A stretch of 64,000 nt of DNA from Halosimplex pelagicum (GTDB lineage: Archaea; Halobacteriota; Halobacteria; Halobacteriales; Haloarculaceae): assembly GCF_013415905.1 (NCBI RefSeq), contig NZ_CP058909.1, positions 2,852,001-2,916,000 on the forward strand, written 5' to 3'. Below are positions 54,241 through 63,465 of this stretch, in pieces; position 1 is the first letter of the stretch, and every line of letters starts with the position of its first letter. Made by a program: the position numbers and the translations under genes. The notes beneath the pieces were generated by a model. That model was not told where the DNA came from. It saw nothing but the letters and a program-made list of their open reading frames with translations, and did no database searches.

Positions 54241-54935
54241 GGCGAGTCACTCCAGTTGTAGCGCATGACGAGGTCCTCCTCGTCGATGTCGTCGGCGAGC
54301 TTGTCGACCAGTTCGTCCTGTTCGAGGTCGCCGAACTGCTCCAGTTCGTAGGGCTTGACCGTCACCGGGGCGGACTCGCCGTTGGCGATTCGCTCCTGAA
54401 GCTTGGCGACGCCGTAGACGAGCGCCTCGGGACGCGGGGGACAGCCCGGGACGTGGATGTCGACCGGGATGACCTCCTCGGCGCCCTTGATGACGTTGTA
54501 GCCCTCCTGGAACGGGCCGCCGGAGATGGTACACGACCCCATCGAGACGACGAACTTCGGCTCGGGCATCTGGTCGTAGACGCGCTTCATCCGCGGGGCG
54601 AACTTCGAGACGATGGTCCCCGGGACGATGATCACGTCGGCCTGTCGCGGCGAGGCGCGCGGGACGCCGGCGCCGAAGCGGTCGAGGTCGTGTTTGACCG
54701 CGTAGGTGTGCATCATCTCGATGCTGCAGCAGGCGATCCCGAACTGCAGCATGAACATCGACGAGCCCCGCACCCAGTTCATGAACTTGTCGAACTTCGT
54801 GAGGATGAACGGGGTCGAACCGAACGCCTCCCGGAGCGTCGAGTTGAACCGGTCGTCCGCGCCCTCACCCAGCCGCGCCTCCTGGGTCGATTGCATCTCT
54901 GTACCGTCGGCCGTTGGTGTGTGGTCGCTGCTCAT
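54237..54935 (-). CDS. nuoB: Complex I subunit B, N2 cluster protein
   Basis: The start at 54935 gives 232 residues. The N2 [4Fe-4S] ligands are seen in [10 protein letters not shown] (adjacent cysteines), [10 protein letters not shown] and [12 protein letters not shown]. An N-terminal acidic/polar leader of about 50 residues precedes the core and a C-terminal acidic extension of about 45 follows. The ATG is two bases after the nuoA stop; the frame is open for 16 more codons inside nuoA, which are not used here. Stop overlaps nuoCD start. Confidence 0.95.
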   Translation of the reverse strand: MSSDHTPTADGTEMQSTQEARLGEGADDRFNSTLREAFGSTPFILTKFDKFMNWVRGSSMFMLQFGIACCSIEMMHTYAVKHDLDRFGAGVPRASPRQADVIIVPGTIVSKFAPRMKRVYDQMPEPKFVVSMGSCTISGGPFQEGYNVIKGAEEVIPVDIHVPGCPPRPEALVYGVAKLQERIANGESAPVTVKPYELEQFGDLEQDELVDKLADDIDEEDLVMRYNWSDSP

Positions 54936-54937
54936 GG

Positions 54938-55345
54938 TTACTGTTCGACCCGCTGTGCTTGCGCGCGCGGGCTGCGGATCCACTTGACGGCGCCGTTACG
55001 CCACGCCCAGCCGAGCCCGATGACGAGGATACCGATGAAGACGAGCATCGGGACCAGCGCCTCGGCGAGCCCGACGTTGGCGACCGCGTCGCGGTAGATG
55101 ACCGTCCACGGGAAGATGAGGACGGTCTCGATGTCGAAGACGACGAACAACAGCGCGACCATGTAGTACTGAATGTTGAACTTGATGCGCGTGTCGCCCG
55201 TCGGGACCTCGCCGCTCTCGTAGACGGCGCGTTTCCCCTGTTCCGGCACGCTCGGCCGCAGCAGCGACGACACCACCATCATACTGATGGGGATGGCGAG
55301 CGCGACGACGGCGAGCGCCCCGATGGCTATCCATGGGTTACTCAT
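54938..55345 (-). CDS. nuoA: Complex I subunit A
   Basis: A 135-residue membrane subunit with three helices. The conserved loop and second helix read YESGEVPTGDTRIKFNIQYY and ALLFVVFDIETVLIFPW, the classical NuoA pattern (the loop has Ser where many have Cys). A TATA-like CCCTTATATGG on the minus strand (55378-55388) gives a short leader of about 10-15 bases. First gene of the nuoA-B-CD-H-I transcript. Confidence 0.95.
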   Translation of the reverse strand: MSNPWIAIGALAVVALAIPISMMVVSSLLRPSVPEQGKRAVYESGEVPTGDTRIKFNIQYYMVALLFVVFDIETVLIFPWTVIYRDAVANVGLAEALVPMLVFIGILVIGLGWAWRNGAVKWIRSPRAQAQRVEQ

Positions 55346-55377
55346 GACTCTCTATCGTTCGACGGTTTGGTGTGGTG

Positions 55378-55388
55378 CCATATAAGGG
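55378..55388 (-). promoter_or_regulatory. TATA box of nuoABCDHI
   Basis: Read on the minus strand, CCCTTATATGG lies 33-43 bases before the nuoA ATG at 55345. This is presumably the ancestral promoter of the whole complex I operon, now serving only the A-I half. Confidence 0.6.
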
Positions 55389-55518
55389 TTGATTGTTGTC
55401 CTCGGGCGGTTTCGAGCCGCGATTCCCCGAAACACGTTCGGCCGACGGTACGGCCGACCTACCGACCATCTGGCCGACAACTTCTTGCGTCCTCGGTCGG
55501 TCCTCCCGGGTCCGAGCC

Positions 55519-56319
55519 ATGGGCCCAGAGGCAGACCCCTTCCGGAGCGCCGAATCGTACTACGCCGACTACCGACCCCGCTACGGCGACCGACCGATCG
55601 ACCACCTCGTCGACCGGTTCGGCCTCGGCGAGTCCTCGCGCGCGCTCGACCTGGGCTGTGGCGCCGGCCAGATCGCCGTCCCCCTCGCCGCCCGCGTCGG
55701 CCGCGTCGTCGGGATGGACCCCAACGAAGCGATGCTCGACGGCGCGCGCGAACAGGCCCGTCGGGCGGGCGTCGAGAACGTCGAGTGGGTCCGCGGCTCG
55801 GACGCCGACCTGCGAGGCGACCTCGGCGACGACCTCGCTCCCGTCGATCTGACGACGATGGGCCGCGCCTTCCACTGGATGGACCGCGGGCCGACGCTCG
55901 ACCGCATCCGCGAACTCGCTCGCCCGGGCGGCGGCGTCGCGATATTCGGCGACACCGAGTGGCTCACGAAGGGCGAGCGGGCGTGGCAGGACGAGGTGTA
56001 CGCCCTCGCCGCCGACTACCTCGACGACCTGCCCGAGCGGACCGGCCCGCGAACCGAGCCGTACGAGAACCCCTACGACGAGATGCTCGCCGACCACGGG
56101 TTCGCGGACGTGGAAGTAGCGACCTTCGAGCGGACCCGAGAGTGGACCGCCGACGAGGTGTTCGGCTACGTCTTCTCCCTATCCTTCTGCTCGCCCGCGA
56201 CGTTCGGTGACGGGAGAGACGACTTCGAATCGGAGCTGCGCGCGCGGCTGGCGGAACGGGGCGGCCCCTTCGAGCAGGACGACGAAGTGCGGGTGATATC
56301 CGGGCGTAAACCGGACTGA
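55519..56319 (+). CDS. Class I SAM-dependent methyltransferase
   Basis: The ATG at 55519 gives 266 residues. Motif I is ALDLGCGAGQIAVPLA (about 37-52), strand 2 ends in VVGMDPNEAMLDGA, and the later motif AFHWMDRGPTLDRIRELARPGG is typical of the UbiE/SmtA-like Methyltransf_11 or 25 family. Substrate unknown. Its position next to nuoA (divergent) is suggestive of quinone methylation (UbiE/MenG type), but the same look is seen in many unrelated members. Confidence 0.85.
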   Translation: MGPEADPFRSAESYYADYRPRYGDRPIDHLVDRFGLGESSRALDLGCGAGQIAVPLAARVGRVVGMDPNEAMLDGAREQARRAGVENVEWVRGSDADLRGDLGDDLAPVDLTTMGRAFHWMDRGPTLDRIRELARPGGGVAIFGDTEWLTKGERAWQDEVYALAADYLDDLPERTGPRTEPYENPYDEMLADHGFADVEVATFERTREWTADEVFGYVFSLSFCSPATFGDGRDDFESELRARLAERGGPFEQDDEVRVISGRKPD

Positions 56320-56356
56320 CCGGCCGGCCGCGCACCGGTCAGTCACAGGGGCGGCG

Positions 56357-57010
56357 CTACTCCTCGTCCCAGTACTCGTCTTTGAACCCGGGGGTCCCCA
56401 TCTCGTGCAGGTCCCGCGAGACTTCGCCGACCTCCTCCTGCAGCCCCTCGTGATAGTCGACGAGGCGTTCGCGGATCTCGGGGTGCTGCCGGGAGAGGAT
56501 CTGAGCCGCCGTGAGTGCGGCGTTGAACGACTTGCCGGCGTCGACGGCCGTGATGGGCGCGCCCTGGGGCATCCCGATGACCGAGTCGACGGACTTCTCC
56601 TGGACGGGGACGCCGACGACGGGCAGCGGGTAGGCGATGGAGGCGGTCATGTTCGGCAGATCGGCGGATTTGCCGCCCGCGCCGGCGACGATCACGTCGA
56701 TCCCGCGCGCCTCCGCGGTCTCGGCGTAGGCGTACATCAGGTCGGGCGTCCGGTGGGCGGAGACGACGAACGTCTCGAAGGTGAAGCGGCTGTCGGGGGC
56801 GTCCCCGTAGTCGGTCTGCTCGGCGAAGCCGAGTTCGTCGGCCAGGGCGGCCGTCGCGCCCGGCCGTTTGCCCTGCCCGCCGGCCATCGTCGGGAGGTCG
56901 GAATCGGAGCCCATCACGATGCCCACGTCGGGCGTCGCCTCGGTCGGCAGGTCCATCTCGGCCTGGTCGCGCAGCTGGTCGATTATCGACTGGACGGAGT
57001 CGGCGGTCAT
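56357..57010 (-). CDS. purE: 5-(carboxyamino)imidazole ribonucleotide mutase
   Basis: The ATG at 57010 gives 217 residues. PurE moves the carboxyl of N5-CAIR to make CAIR in purine synthesis. The active-site phrase VGIVMGSDSDLPTM (about 28-41), VVSAHRTPDLMYAYA and GAGGKSADLPNMTAS are clear, as is PLPVVGVPV. Between the first two there are about 20 extra residues (around GQGKRPG and FAEQTDYGDAPDS) compared with bacterial PurE. PurK, its partner, is 1.6 kb away on the same strand with a histidine kinase gene inserted between. Confidence 0.93.
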   Translation of the reverse strand: MTADSVQSIIDQLRDQAEMDLPTEATPDVGIVMGSDSDLPTMAGGQGKRPGATAALADELGFAEQTDYGDAPDSRFTFETFVVSAHRTPDLMYAYAETAEARGIDVIVAGAGGKSADLPNMTASIAYPLPVVGVPVQEKSVDSVIGMPQGAPITAVDAGKSFNAALTAAQILSRQHPEIRERLVDYHEGLQEEVGEVSRDLHEMGTPGFKDEYWDEE

Positions 57011-57144
57011 GGGCGAGTGTCCGCGGCGCGGGGCCGTAAGCGTGTGCGATCCGGACCGGGGACGGGAGCGGGGACGACGCTGACAGGGGATACCACAGTG
57101 TTCAGGTATGGCTTTCTTTCGACTGAACGGTCGATATTCGGGGA

Positions 57145-58614
57145 ATGGTGCCGCCACTGGAGGACGGCGGGTATCTCTCGCCGGAGGCCGAGCTCGACGC
57201 GCTGGTGACGGCGTTCCCGGACGTGGGGTTCATCCTCGATTCCGACGGGAAGTACGTGCAGGTGCTGTCCAGCCCGGACTCCGAGGAGTTGCTCTACGAC
57301 GACCCCGAGGCGCTGCTGGGCGAGCGGATCGAAGATGCGTTCGACGACCGGAAGGCCGAGCGGATCATGTCCAACGTCGAGCGGGCGCTGGAGACGGGGG
57401 AGGTTCGGACCTTCGAGTACGCGCTCGACGTGGGCGACGGCGAGCGGTGGTTCGAGGGGCGGGTCGCGCCGGTCGGCGGCGAGGCGTACGACCACGTCGT
57501 CTACGTCGCGCGCGACGTCACCGCTCGCAGGCGGCGCGAGCGCGAGCTCGCGCGCCAGCGGGGGTACATGCAGGCGATGCTGGACTCGCTGGACGACCTG
57601 TTCTACGCGCTCGACCGCGACGGGAACCTCGTCGACTGGAACCGCACCGTCGAGACCGTCACCGGCTACGAGGGCGAGGAACTCGCGGGCTGCGGCGTCA
57701 CGGAGCTGTTCGAGGGCGACGCGACCGAGCGGCTGGCGACGTTCGTCGCCGAGGTGTTCGAGCAGGGGTCGGCCCGCCGGGTCACGGAGGTCCAGCCCAG
57801 GAGCGGCGGGCCCATCCCCTACGAGTTCGTCGCCGCGCTGTTCGACGACCCCGACGGCGAGGACCTGGTGGTCGGGGTCGGCCGGGACGTGAGCGAGCGC
57901 CGCGAGCGCGAGGAGCAGGTCCGCGTGTTCGGCCGCGTCCTCCGGCACAACATGCGCAACAAGATGACCGTCGTCGACGGCACCGCCGAGTTCCTGGAGC
58001 GGCGCGACCCCGCCGGCGTGGGCGGCGACGCCGCCGCGGCGGAACGCATCCGGTCGGCCGCGCGCGACCTGATGCAGCTCACGGAGAAGGCCCACGACGC
58101 GACCGAGGTCCTCCTGCGGGAGCACCGCCGCGGCGCGGTCGACGTGGACGCGGTCGTCGCGGGCGTCGTCGAGGAGTTCGGCGTGCGCGCGGGCGAGACG
58201 ACCGTCTCGTACGACGGCGACGACGACGCGACCGCCCGGGCCATCCCGGCCATCGAGCAGGCCGTCGAGGAACTGGTCGAGAACGCGGTCCAGCACGGCG
58301 GTGAGAGCTCGGGGGCGTCGAGCGTCCGGGTCGCGGTCGACGCGGACGGTGACACGGTGACCGTGCTGGTGAGCGACGACGGGCCGGGGCTGCCCGACCA
58401 CGAGGCCAACATCGTCACCGAGCGCCGCGAGATATCGCCGGTCTTCCACGCCAGCGGGATGGGGCTGTGGCTGGTCCGCTGGATCGTCAGGCGCTCGCGC
58501 GGCGAGGTCGACATCGTTGAGCGGGGCCCCGACGGGACGACGATCGAGATAGCACTCCCCCGGACCGACCGGGACGCCGGCGACGGCGGTCCGACCGGGC
58601 AGTCGTCCCCGTGA
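57145..58614 (+). CDS. PAS-domain sensor histidine kinase
   Basis: A 489-residue soluble kinase with two PAS domains (about 16-125 and 140-250), the H-box VLRHNMRNKMTVVDG (about 265-279), and a HATPase domain with N box LVENAVQHGG, G1 SDDGPGLPDHE and G2 SGMGLWLVRW. No membrane helix. It sits on the plus strand between purE and purK, both of which are on the minus strand, so a transcriptional link is unlikely. No response regulator adjacent. Confidence 0.92.
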   Translation: MVPPLEDGGYLSPEAELDALVTAFPDVGFILDSDGKYVQVLSSPDSEELLYDDPEALLGERIEDAFDDRKAERIMSNVERALETGEVRTFEYALDVGDGERWFEGRVAPVGGEAYDHVVYVARDVTARRRRERELARQRGYMQAMLDSLDDLFYALDRDGNLVDWNRTVETVTGYEGEELAGCGVTELFEGDATERLATFVAEVFEQGSARRVTEVQPRSGGPIPYEFVAALFDDPDGEDLVVGVGRDVSERREREEQVRVFGRVLRHNMRNKMTVVDGTAEFLERRDPAGVGGDAAAAERIRSAARDLMQLTEKAHDATEVLLREHRRGAVDVDAVVAGVVEEFGVRAGETTVSYDGDDDATARAIPAIEQAVEELVENAVQHGGESSGASSVRVAVDADGDTVTVLVSDDGPGLPDHEANIVTERREISPVFHASGMGLWLVRWIVRRSRGEVDIVERGPDGTTIEIALPRTDRDAGDGGPTGQSSP

Positions 58615-58630
58615 CCGCCTCGCCGAGGGC

Positions 58631-59848
58631 TCAGTCCCGGAACGTCAGTCCGTCGCGCAACTCCCGCACGTCGGCCAGCAGCCGGTCCGTCCGATCGCCG
58701 GACTCGCCGACGAGGGTGACGTGACCCATCTTCCGCAGCCGATACACCTCGCGTTTCCCGTACCAGTGGAGGTGCGCGCGCGGCCGCTCGAAGACGGCGT
58801 CTTCGCCCGACAGCGTCGCCGCCTGCCGCTCGTCCACGTCACCGAGGACGTTGGCGGAGACCGTCGGCGCGCGCCGTCCGGTGTCGCCCAGGGGTCGCCC
58901 CGTCACGGCGCGGACGTGCTGTTCGAACTGCGAGGTGTGACAGCCCTCGATGGTCCAGTGGCCGGAGTTGTGCGGTCGCGGCGCGATCTCGTTCAGGAGG
59001 ATCTCGCCGTCGGGCCCCTGGAACAGTTCGATGCCGTAGACGCCGCGGCCCTCCATCACGTCGAGGACGTCGAGCGCGACTCCGCGGGCGCGCTCGCGAA
59101 CGTCCTCGTCGGCCTCGGGCGGCGAGCGCGTCTCCCGCAGGATCTCCTCGCGGTGGATCGTCTCGGTGACCGGGAACGTGTCGCGCTCGGGCTCGTCGCC
59201 CTCGCCCCACCGCTCGCTGCCGAGACAGCCCATCACGGCCAGTTCGCGCTCGAAGTCGACCATCTCCTCGACCATCGCGACGCCCGAGGGGTCGGTCTGG
59301 CTCCCGCCCTGCGCGGCGTCGACGATCTCGGCGAAGGCCTCGTCCACGTCCTCGGGCGACTCGACGGGGACGTTCCCGCGGCCGTCGTAGCCGCCCTTCC
59401 GCGCTTTGAGCATCGCGGGATAGCCCAGGTCGTCGAGCGCCGCCCGGAGTTCCCCGGCGGAGTTCACCTCGCGAAACTCCGGGACGGGGACGCCCGCGTC
59501 GGCGAGGCGCCGCTTCTGGACGAGCTTGTCCTCGATGATCCGCAGCGTCTCGGGGTCTGGGTGGACGGGCGTCCCCGTCTCCTCGGACACCCGCTCCAGC
59601 AGGTCGGGGTCGGCGAGTTCGATCTCGAACGTGAGGAAGTCGGCCCGCTCGGCGAGTTCGCGGACGGTCCCGGGGTCGTCGAAGTCGCCGACGACCTGGT
59701 CGCGGGCGACGGGCGCGGCCGGCGCGTCCGGGGTCGGGTCGCTGACGACGACTTCGACGCCGAGCGGCGCCGCGGCCTCCGCGAGCATCCGGCCGAGCTG
59801 GCCGCCGCCGACGACGCCGAGCGTCGGCCCGGGCGAGGTGAGTGTCAT
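58631..59848 (-). CDS. purK: 5-(carboxyamino)imidazole ribonucleotide synthase
   Basis: The ATG at 59848 gives 405 residues. PurK is an ATP-grasp enzyme making N5-CAIR from AIR, bicarbonate and ATP. Family marks are LGVVGGGQLGRMLAEAAAPLG (GGGQLGRM), FLTFEIELAD (where others have TxExE), EDKLVQKRRLADAGVPVP, MLKARKGGYDGRGN, and the C-terminal NEIAPRPHNSGHWTIEGC. It has a TATA-like ACGCTTATTCC (59874-59884) near -30. The upstream part of the open frame lies antisense in the next gene and is not used. Confidence 0.94.
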   Translation of the reverse strand: MTLTSPGPTLGVVGGGQLGRMLAEAAAPLGVEVVVSDPTPDAPAAPVARDQVVGDFDDPGTVRELAERADFLTFEIELADPDLLERVSEETGTPVHPDPETLRIIEDKLVQKRRLADAGVPVPEFREVNSAGELRAALDDLGYPAMLKARKGGYDGRGNVPVESPEDVDEAFAEIVDAAQGGSQTDPSGVAMVEEMVDFERELAVMGCLGSERWGEGDEPERDTFPVTETIHREEILRETRSPPEADEDVRERARGVALDVLDVMEGRGVYGIELFQGPDGEILLNEIAPRPHNSGHWTIEGCHTSQFEQHVRAVTGRPLGDTGRRAPTVSANVLGDVDERQAATLSGEDAVFERPRAHLHWYGKREVYRLRKMGHVTLVGESGDRTDRLLADVRELRDGLTFRD

Positions 59849-59901
59849 TGCGACGGGGTTACCCACCGGACGGAATAAGCGTGTCTCTCTGGGGTCGGCG
59901 C

Positions 59902-61542
59902 TCAGCCCCCGGCGGTGGCGTTGGCCACGTCTTCGCGGACGAAGAACTGCGTCCGCGTGTCCCGGTCGCGCAGCAGGTGGGTCCGCCGCTCGTAGCCCGA
60001 CAGCGCCGCCGGGCGAGTCGACACGTCGCCGGCCCGCGCGACGATCAGCAGCGGCCGCTCCCGGTCGACCGTTCGAGCCAGCTCCTCGGCCGAGTCGACG
60101 CAGTCCGCCGTCGCCCCGGCGCGTTCGAAGTACCACGGGAGCGGGAGCACCTGCTGCCACGGGGCGCAGGCGGGCCGGCGGGGACCGGTCGCACCGGGCG
60201 CGTCCACGAAGTAGTCGCCGTACAGCACAACGTCCGTTCCCGCGTGGTCGGCCGCGGTGTCGCCGAGATCGCGCATCACCGGCTGGACGCCGGGCGCCGG
60301 CTGGGCGTACTGGACGAGCGGGTTGTCCTCGCGGTGGTCGGTCAGGTAGACGCTCCCGGCGCCCGCGGCGGCGACCTGCGCGGTGACGAGGAGGACGACC
60401 AGCGCCGCCAGCCCCGCGCTCACGCGATCGCCGTCGGCGAGCGCGTCCCGCCCCCAGCGGACGAACAGTCCGAGCCCCACGGCCGCGGGGATCGCCAGCG
60501 GGACGACCGCGTGGATCGTCGCCCAGGGCGCCTTGATGTCCGTCGCGATCGGATAGCCCAGCACCGAGACGGCTCCCCAGTAGAAGGCGATCGAGACCAG
60601 GTCCGAGGGGCCGTCAGGCCGATAGCGGTCGGCGACGAAGCCGACGACCGCGAGGACGCAGACGGCGAGCCCACCGGCCCGGAGCGTCGCGAGGTAGTGG
60701 CCGAGATAGGGGAGATACGCGTGGTCCTGATGGGGGCTGCCGACCCACGTTCCCCACAGCGCCTCGGCGGAGCCGACCGTCGCCTCGCGGACGAGTGCCG
60801 GCAGGAGAGCGGGGTCGGAAAGCGCCGCGCTGAGTCCCGGTCCGACCGCGGTCTCGCCGCGCGGCGCGTAGAAGGCGGCGACGACCGCGAGGAAGCCGAG
60901 GACGCCGAACAGGAGCGCGTCGACGTGGCGCCGACCGATCCGCGCGGCGCGTCGGCCGTGAGTGCGAGCGACCGCCGTCCACTCCGCGCCGCGGTCGGCG
61001 GCGCGGAACAGCCGGTGGTCGAGCAGGAGGACGGCCCCGCCGACCCAGCACAGCACGTACAGCAGGGCGTTCGCCTTGACGGTGAACCCCAGTGCGGTGA
61101 AGCCGACGCCCGCGTAGAAGTACCGGCGGCGGCCGGTGTCGGCCGTCCGGGCGAACAGGGCGAAGGCGGTGACCATGAACGCCGCGACCAGCGGGTCGCC
61201 GCGCACGAACCGCGAGTAGTAGAGGACGACGGCGACGACCGCTCGCATCGCGAAGTCGGTCGGTCCGAGGACGCCGAAGACGACCTCGTTGACGTGCTGG
61301 AGGAACGGCCCGTGGATTATCGGGCGGTACCTGAAGTTCCCGCTCGCGGCGTAGTCGAGGACCCAGTAGGCGACGCGACCCTCGTCGAAGTGGGCGGTCC
61401 GGGCGCCCAGCCGGTAGAACCGCGCCGCGAACGCGGCGACGACGACCGCGACGACGGCGAGCGTGACGCCGTCGACCCCCCAGCGCTCGCGCAGTCGCGT
61501 CGCCGCGGCGCGCAGTCGGTCTCCCCCGTCGGTGGCTGTCAT
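59902..61542 (-). CDS. Agl23-type GT-C membrane glycosyltransferase-like protein, internally shortened
   Basis: A 546-residue protein with about 11 helices and the GT-C hallmark at residues 51-56 (HFDEGR), where Asp-Glu is the usual metal site. RPIIHGPFLQHVNEVVFGVLGP and KANALLYVL fit the family annotated as flippase-associated Agl23 in archaeal glycan clusters (TIGR03663-like). Between GPTDFAMRAVVAVV and LYYSRFVRGDP about 30-35 residues, one or two helices, seem to be missing in comparison with relatives. It stands alone; no other agl or S-layer glycosylation gene is close. Confidence 0.75.
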   Translation of the reverse strand: MTATDGGDRLRAAATRLRERWGVDGVTLAVVAVVVAAFAARFYRLGARTAHFDEGRVAYWVLDYAASGNFRYRPIIHGPFLQHVNEVVFGVLGPTDFAMRAVVAVVLYYSRFVRGDPLVAAFMVTAFALFARTADTGRRRYFYAGVGFTALGFTVKANALLYVLCWVGGAVLLLDHRLFRAADRGAEWTAVARTHGRRAARIGRRHVDALLFGVLGFLAVVAAFYAPRGETAVGPGLSAALSDPALLPALVREATVGSAEALWGTWVGSPHQDHAYLPYLGHYLATLRAGGLAVCVLAVVGFVADRYRPDGPSDLVSIAFYWGAVSVLGYPIATDIKAPWATIHAVVPLAIPAAVGLGLFVRWGRDALADGDRVSAGLAALVVLLVTAQVAAAGAGSVYLTDHREDNPLVQYAQPAPGVQPVMRDLGDTAADHAGTDVVLYGDYFVDAPGATGPRRPACAPWQQVLPLPWYFERAGATADCVDSAEELARTVDRERPLLIVARAGDVSTRPAALSGYERRTHLLRDRDTRTQFFVREDVANATAGG

Positions 61543-61724
61543 TACCGTGACTCACATTCGGCGGGGAAAGAGCGGTACCGGTCGGAAAAGTAACCGTTTG
61601 AGCCACCGAAAGCGATCCGGTTCCGCGGCGCTCGGGGAGTGCCGCGGCGCGTCGCGGGGCTCGCCGATGTTCGAGTCGGGGCCGGTTCGGTAGTTCTTTT
61701 AGGCGCGCTGGCTTCGCCTCGCGT

Positions 61725-62135
61725 ATGGTACGGCTCGGTCTGGTGGTCGCCCAGTTCGACAAGGAGGGCTCGGTCATCGACGGGATGGAGGCCGCGGCGC
61801 GCGAGGCCGCCAGCGAGCGCGACGCCGAGATCGTCGCGACCGTCGAGGTGCCCGGCTCCTACGACACGCCGCTGGCCGCCGACCGACTGGCCCGCCGCGA
61901 CGATATCGACGCCGTGGCCGTCCTCGGCGCCATCGTCGAAGGCGACACCGACCACGACGAGGTCATCGCCGACGCCGCCGCCCAGGGGCTCACCGACGTG
62001 AGCTTAGAGCGGGACACCCCGGTCGCGTTCGGGGTCATCGGCCCCGGCATGAGCGCGGCCGAGGCGAAGGCCCGGACCGACTACGGTGCGACCGTCGTCG
62101 ACAGCGCCGTCGACCTCGTCGAAGCACTGCCCTGA
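61725..62135 (+). CDS. ribH: 6,7-dimethyl-8-ribityllumazine synthase
   Basis: A 136-residue archaeal-type lumazine synthase, which condenses the pyrimidinedione with dihydroxybutanone phosphate in riboflavin synthesis. Visible marks are VEVPGSYDTPLAADRLAR (about 46-63), AVAVLGAIVEGDTDHDEV with the catalytic His, TPVAFGVIGPGMSAAEA. TATA-like TTCTTTTAGG (about 61692-61701) lies near -28 from the ATG. It is followed after 31 bases by an aminotransferase gene. Confidence 0.94.
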   Translation: MVRLGLVVAQFDKEGSVIDGMEAAAREAASERDAEIVATVEVPGSYDTPLAADRLARRDDIDAVAVLGAIVEGDTDHDEVIADAAAQGLTDVSLERDTPVAFGVIGPGMSAAEAKARTDYGATVVDSAVDLVEALP

Positions 62136-62166
62136 CACCACATCGCGGACGACTACATACACAACC

Positions 62167-63318
62167 ATGGACTTCGCAGCACGCGTCGACAGGATCGAAC
62201 CGAGCGCGACCGTCGCGATCAGCAACAAGGCCTCCGAACTGGAGGCCGAGGGCGTCGATGTCGTCGACCTCTCGGTCGGCGACATCGTCGACTTCGACAC
62301 CCCCGAGAACGTCAAGGAGGCCGCCACCGAGGCCATGGACGCCGGCCACACCGGCTACACCCCCTCCAACGGCATCCCCGCACTCAAAGACGCCATCGTC
62401 GACAAACTCCACGGCGACGGCCTCTCCCAGTACGGCACCGAAAATATCGTCGTCACGCCGGGCGGCAAGCAGGGCCTGTTCGAGGTCTTCCAGACGCTCA
62501 TCGACGACGGCGACGAGGTCGCGCTGGTCGACCCCGCGTGGGTCTCCTACGAGGCGATGGTGAAGCTCTCGGACGGCTCGCTCAACCGCGTCGACACCGC
62601 CCAGTACGACTTCCAGCTCGAACCCGCGCTCGACGACCTCGCCGAGGCCGTCTCCGACGACACGGAGATCCTCGTCGTCAACTCGCCGGGCAACCCCCAC
62701 GGCGCCGTCTACTCCGACGAGGCGCTGGAGGGCGTCCGCGACATCGCCGTCGAGCACGACGTGACCGTGATCTCCGACGAGATCTACAAGGAGATCACCT
62801 ACGACGGCGTCGAGGCCACCAGCATCGGCACGCTGGAGGGGATGGAAGACCGCACCATCACGCTCAACGGCTTCTCGAAGGCCTACGCGATGACGGGCTG
62901 GCGGCTGGGCTACTACGCCGCGCCCGAGTCGGTCGTCGACCAGGCCGGCAAGATCCACGGTCACTCGGTGACCTGCGCCGTCAACTTCGTCCAGCACGCC
63001 GGCGTCGAGGCGCTGGAGAACACCGACGAGGCCGTCGAGGAGATGCGTTCGGCCTTCGAGGACCGCCGGGACATGCTCGTCGACCTGTTCGCCGAGCACG
63101 GCAAGGACGTGCCCACGCCCGACGGCGCGTTCTACCTCATGCTGCCCGTCGCCGACGACGACGTGGCCTGGGCCGAGGAGGCCATCGAGACCGCCCACGT
63201 CGCCACCGTCCCGGGCAGCGCGTTCGGCACGCCCGGCTGGGTCCGCCTGGCCTACGCCAACAGCGAGGACCGCCTCCGCGAGGGCGTCGAACGCCTCGCC
63301 GAACACGACCTGCTGTAG
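62167..63318 (+). CDS. Class I/II PLP-dependent aminotransferase
   Basis: A 383-residue fold-type I aminotransferase, probably aspartate/aromatic type. Landmarks: LSVGDIVDFDTPENVKEA, GHTGYTPSNGIPALKDAI, VVNSPGNPHGAVY (Asn contacting PLP), ISDEIYKEITYDG (the pyridine-binding Asp) and the Schiff-base lysine in NGFSKAYAMTGWRLGY, plus a substrate Arg in PGWVRLAYAN. The start was taken at 62167; the frame extends upstream only as an antisense-like run. It may be cotranscribed with ribH. Confidence 0.92.
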   Translation: MDFAARVDRIEPSATVAISNKASELEAEGVDVVDLSVGDIVDFDTPENVKEAATEAMDAGHTGYTPSNGIPALKDAIVDKLHGDGLSQYGTENIVVTPGGKQGLFEVFQTLIDDGDEVALVDPAWVSYEAMVKLSDGSLNRVDTAQYDFQLEPALDDLAEAVSDDTEILVVNSPGNPHGAVYSDEALEGVRDIAVEHDVTVISDEIYKEITYDGVEATSIGTLEGMEDRTITLNGFSKAYAMTGWRLGYYAAPESVVDQAGKIHGHSVTCAVNFVQHAGVEALENTDEAVEEMRSAFEDRRDMLVDLFAEHGKDVPTPDGAFYLMLPVADDDVAWAEEAIETAHVATVPGSAFGTPGWVRLAYANSEDRLREGVERLAEHDLL

Positions 63319-63465
63319 AGCCGGTCCGCCCGATTCGACGCTGTTTTTCGATTTTCGCCCGCGGAGACGGGTCCGTCTCGACGCGAGGGTCGTGGCGCGA
63401 CGGACGGCCGGCGCTGGCCGAGCCGTAGTCGCGGGCGAAGTTCCGAAATTCGGCGGCGGTCTCGG

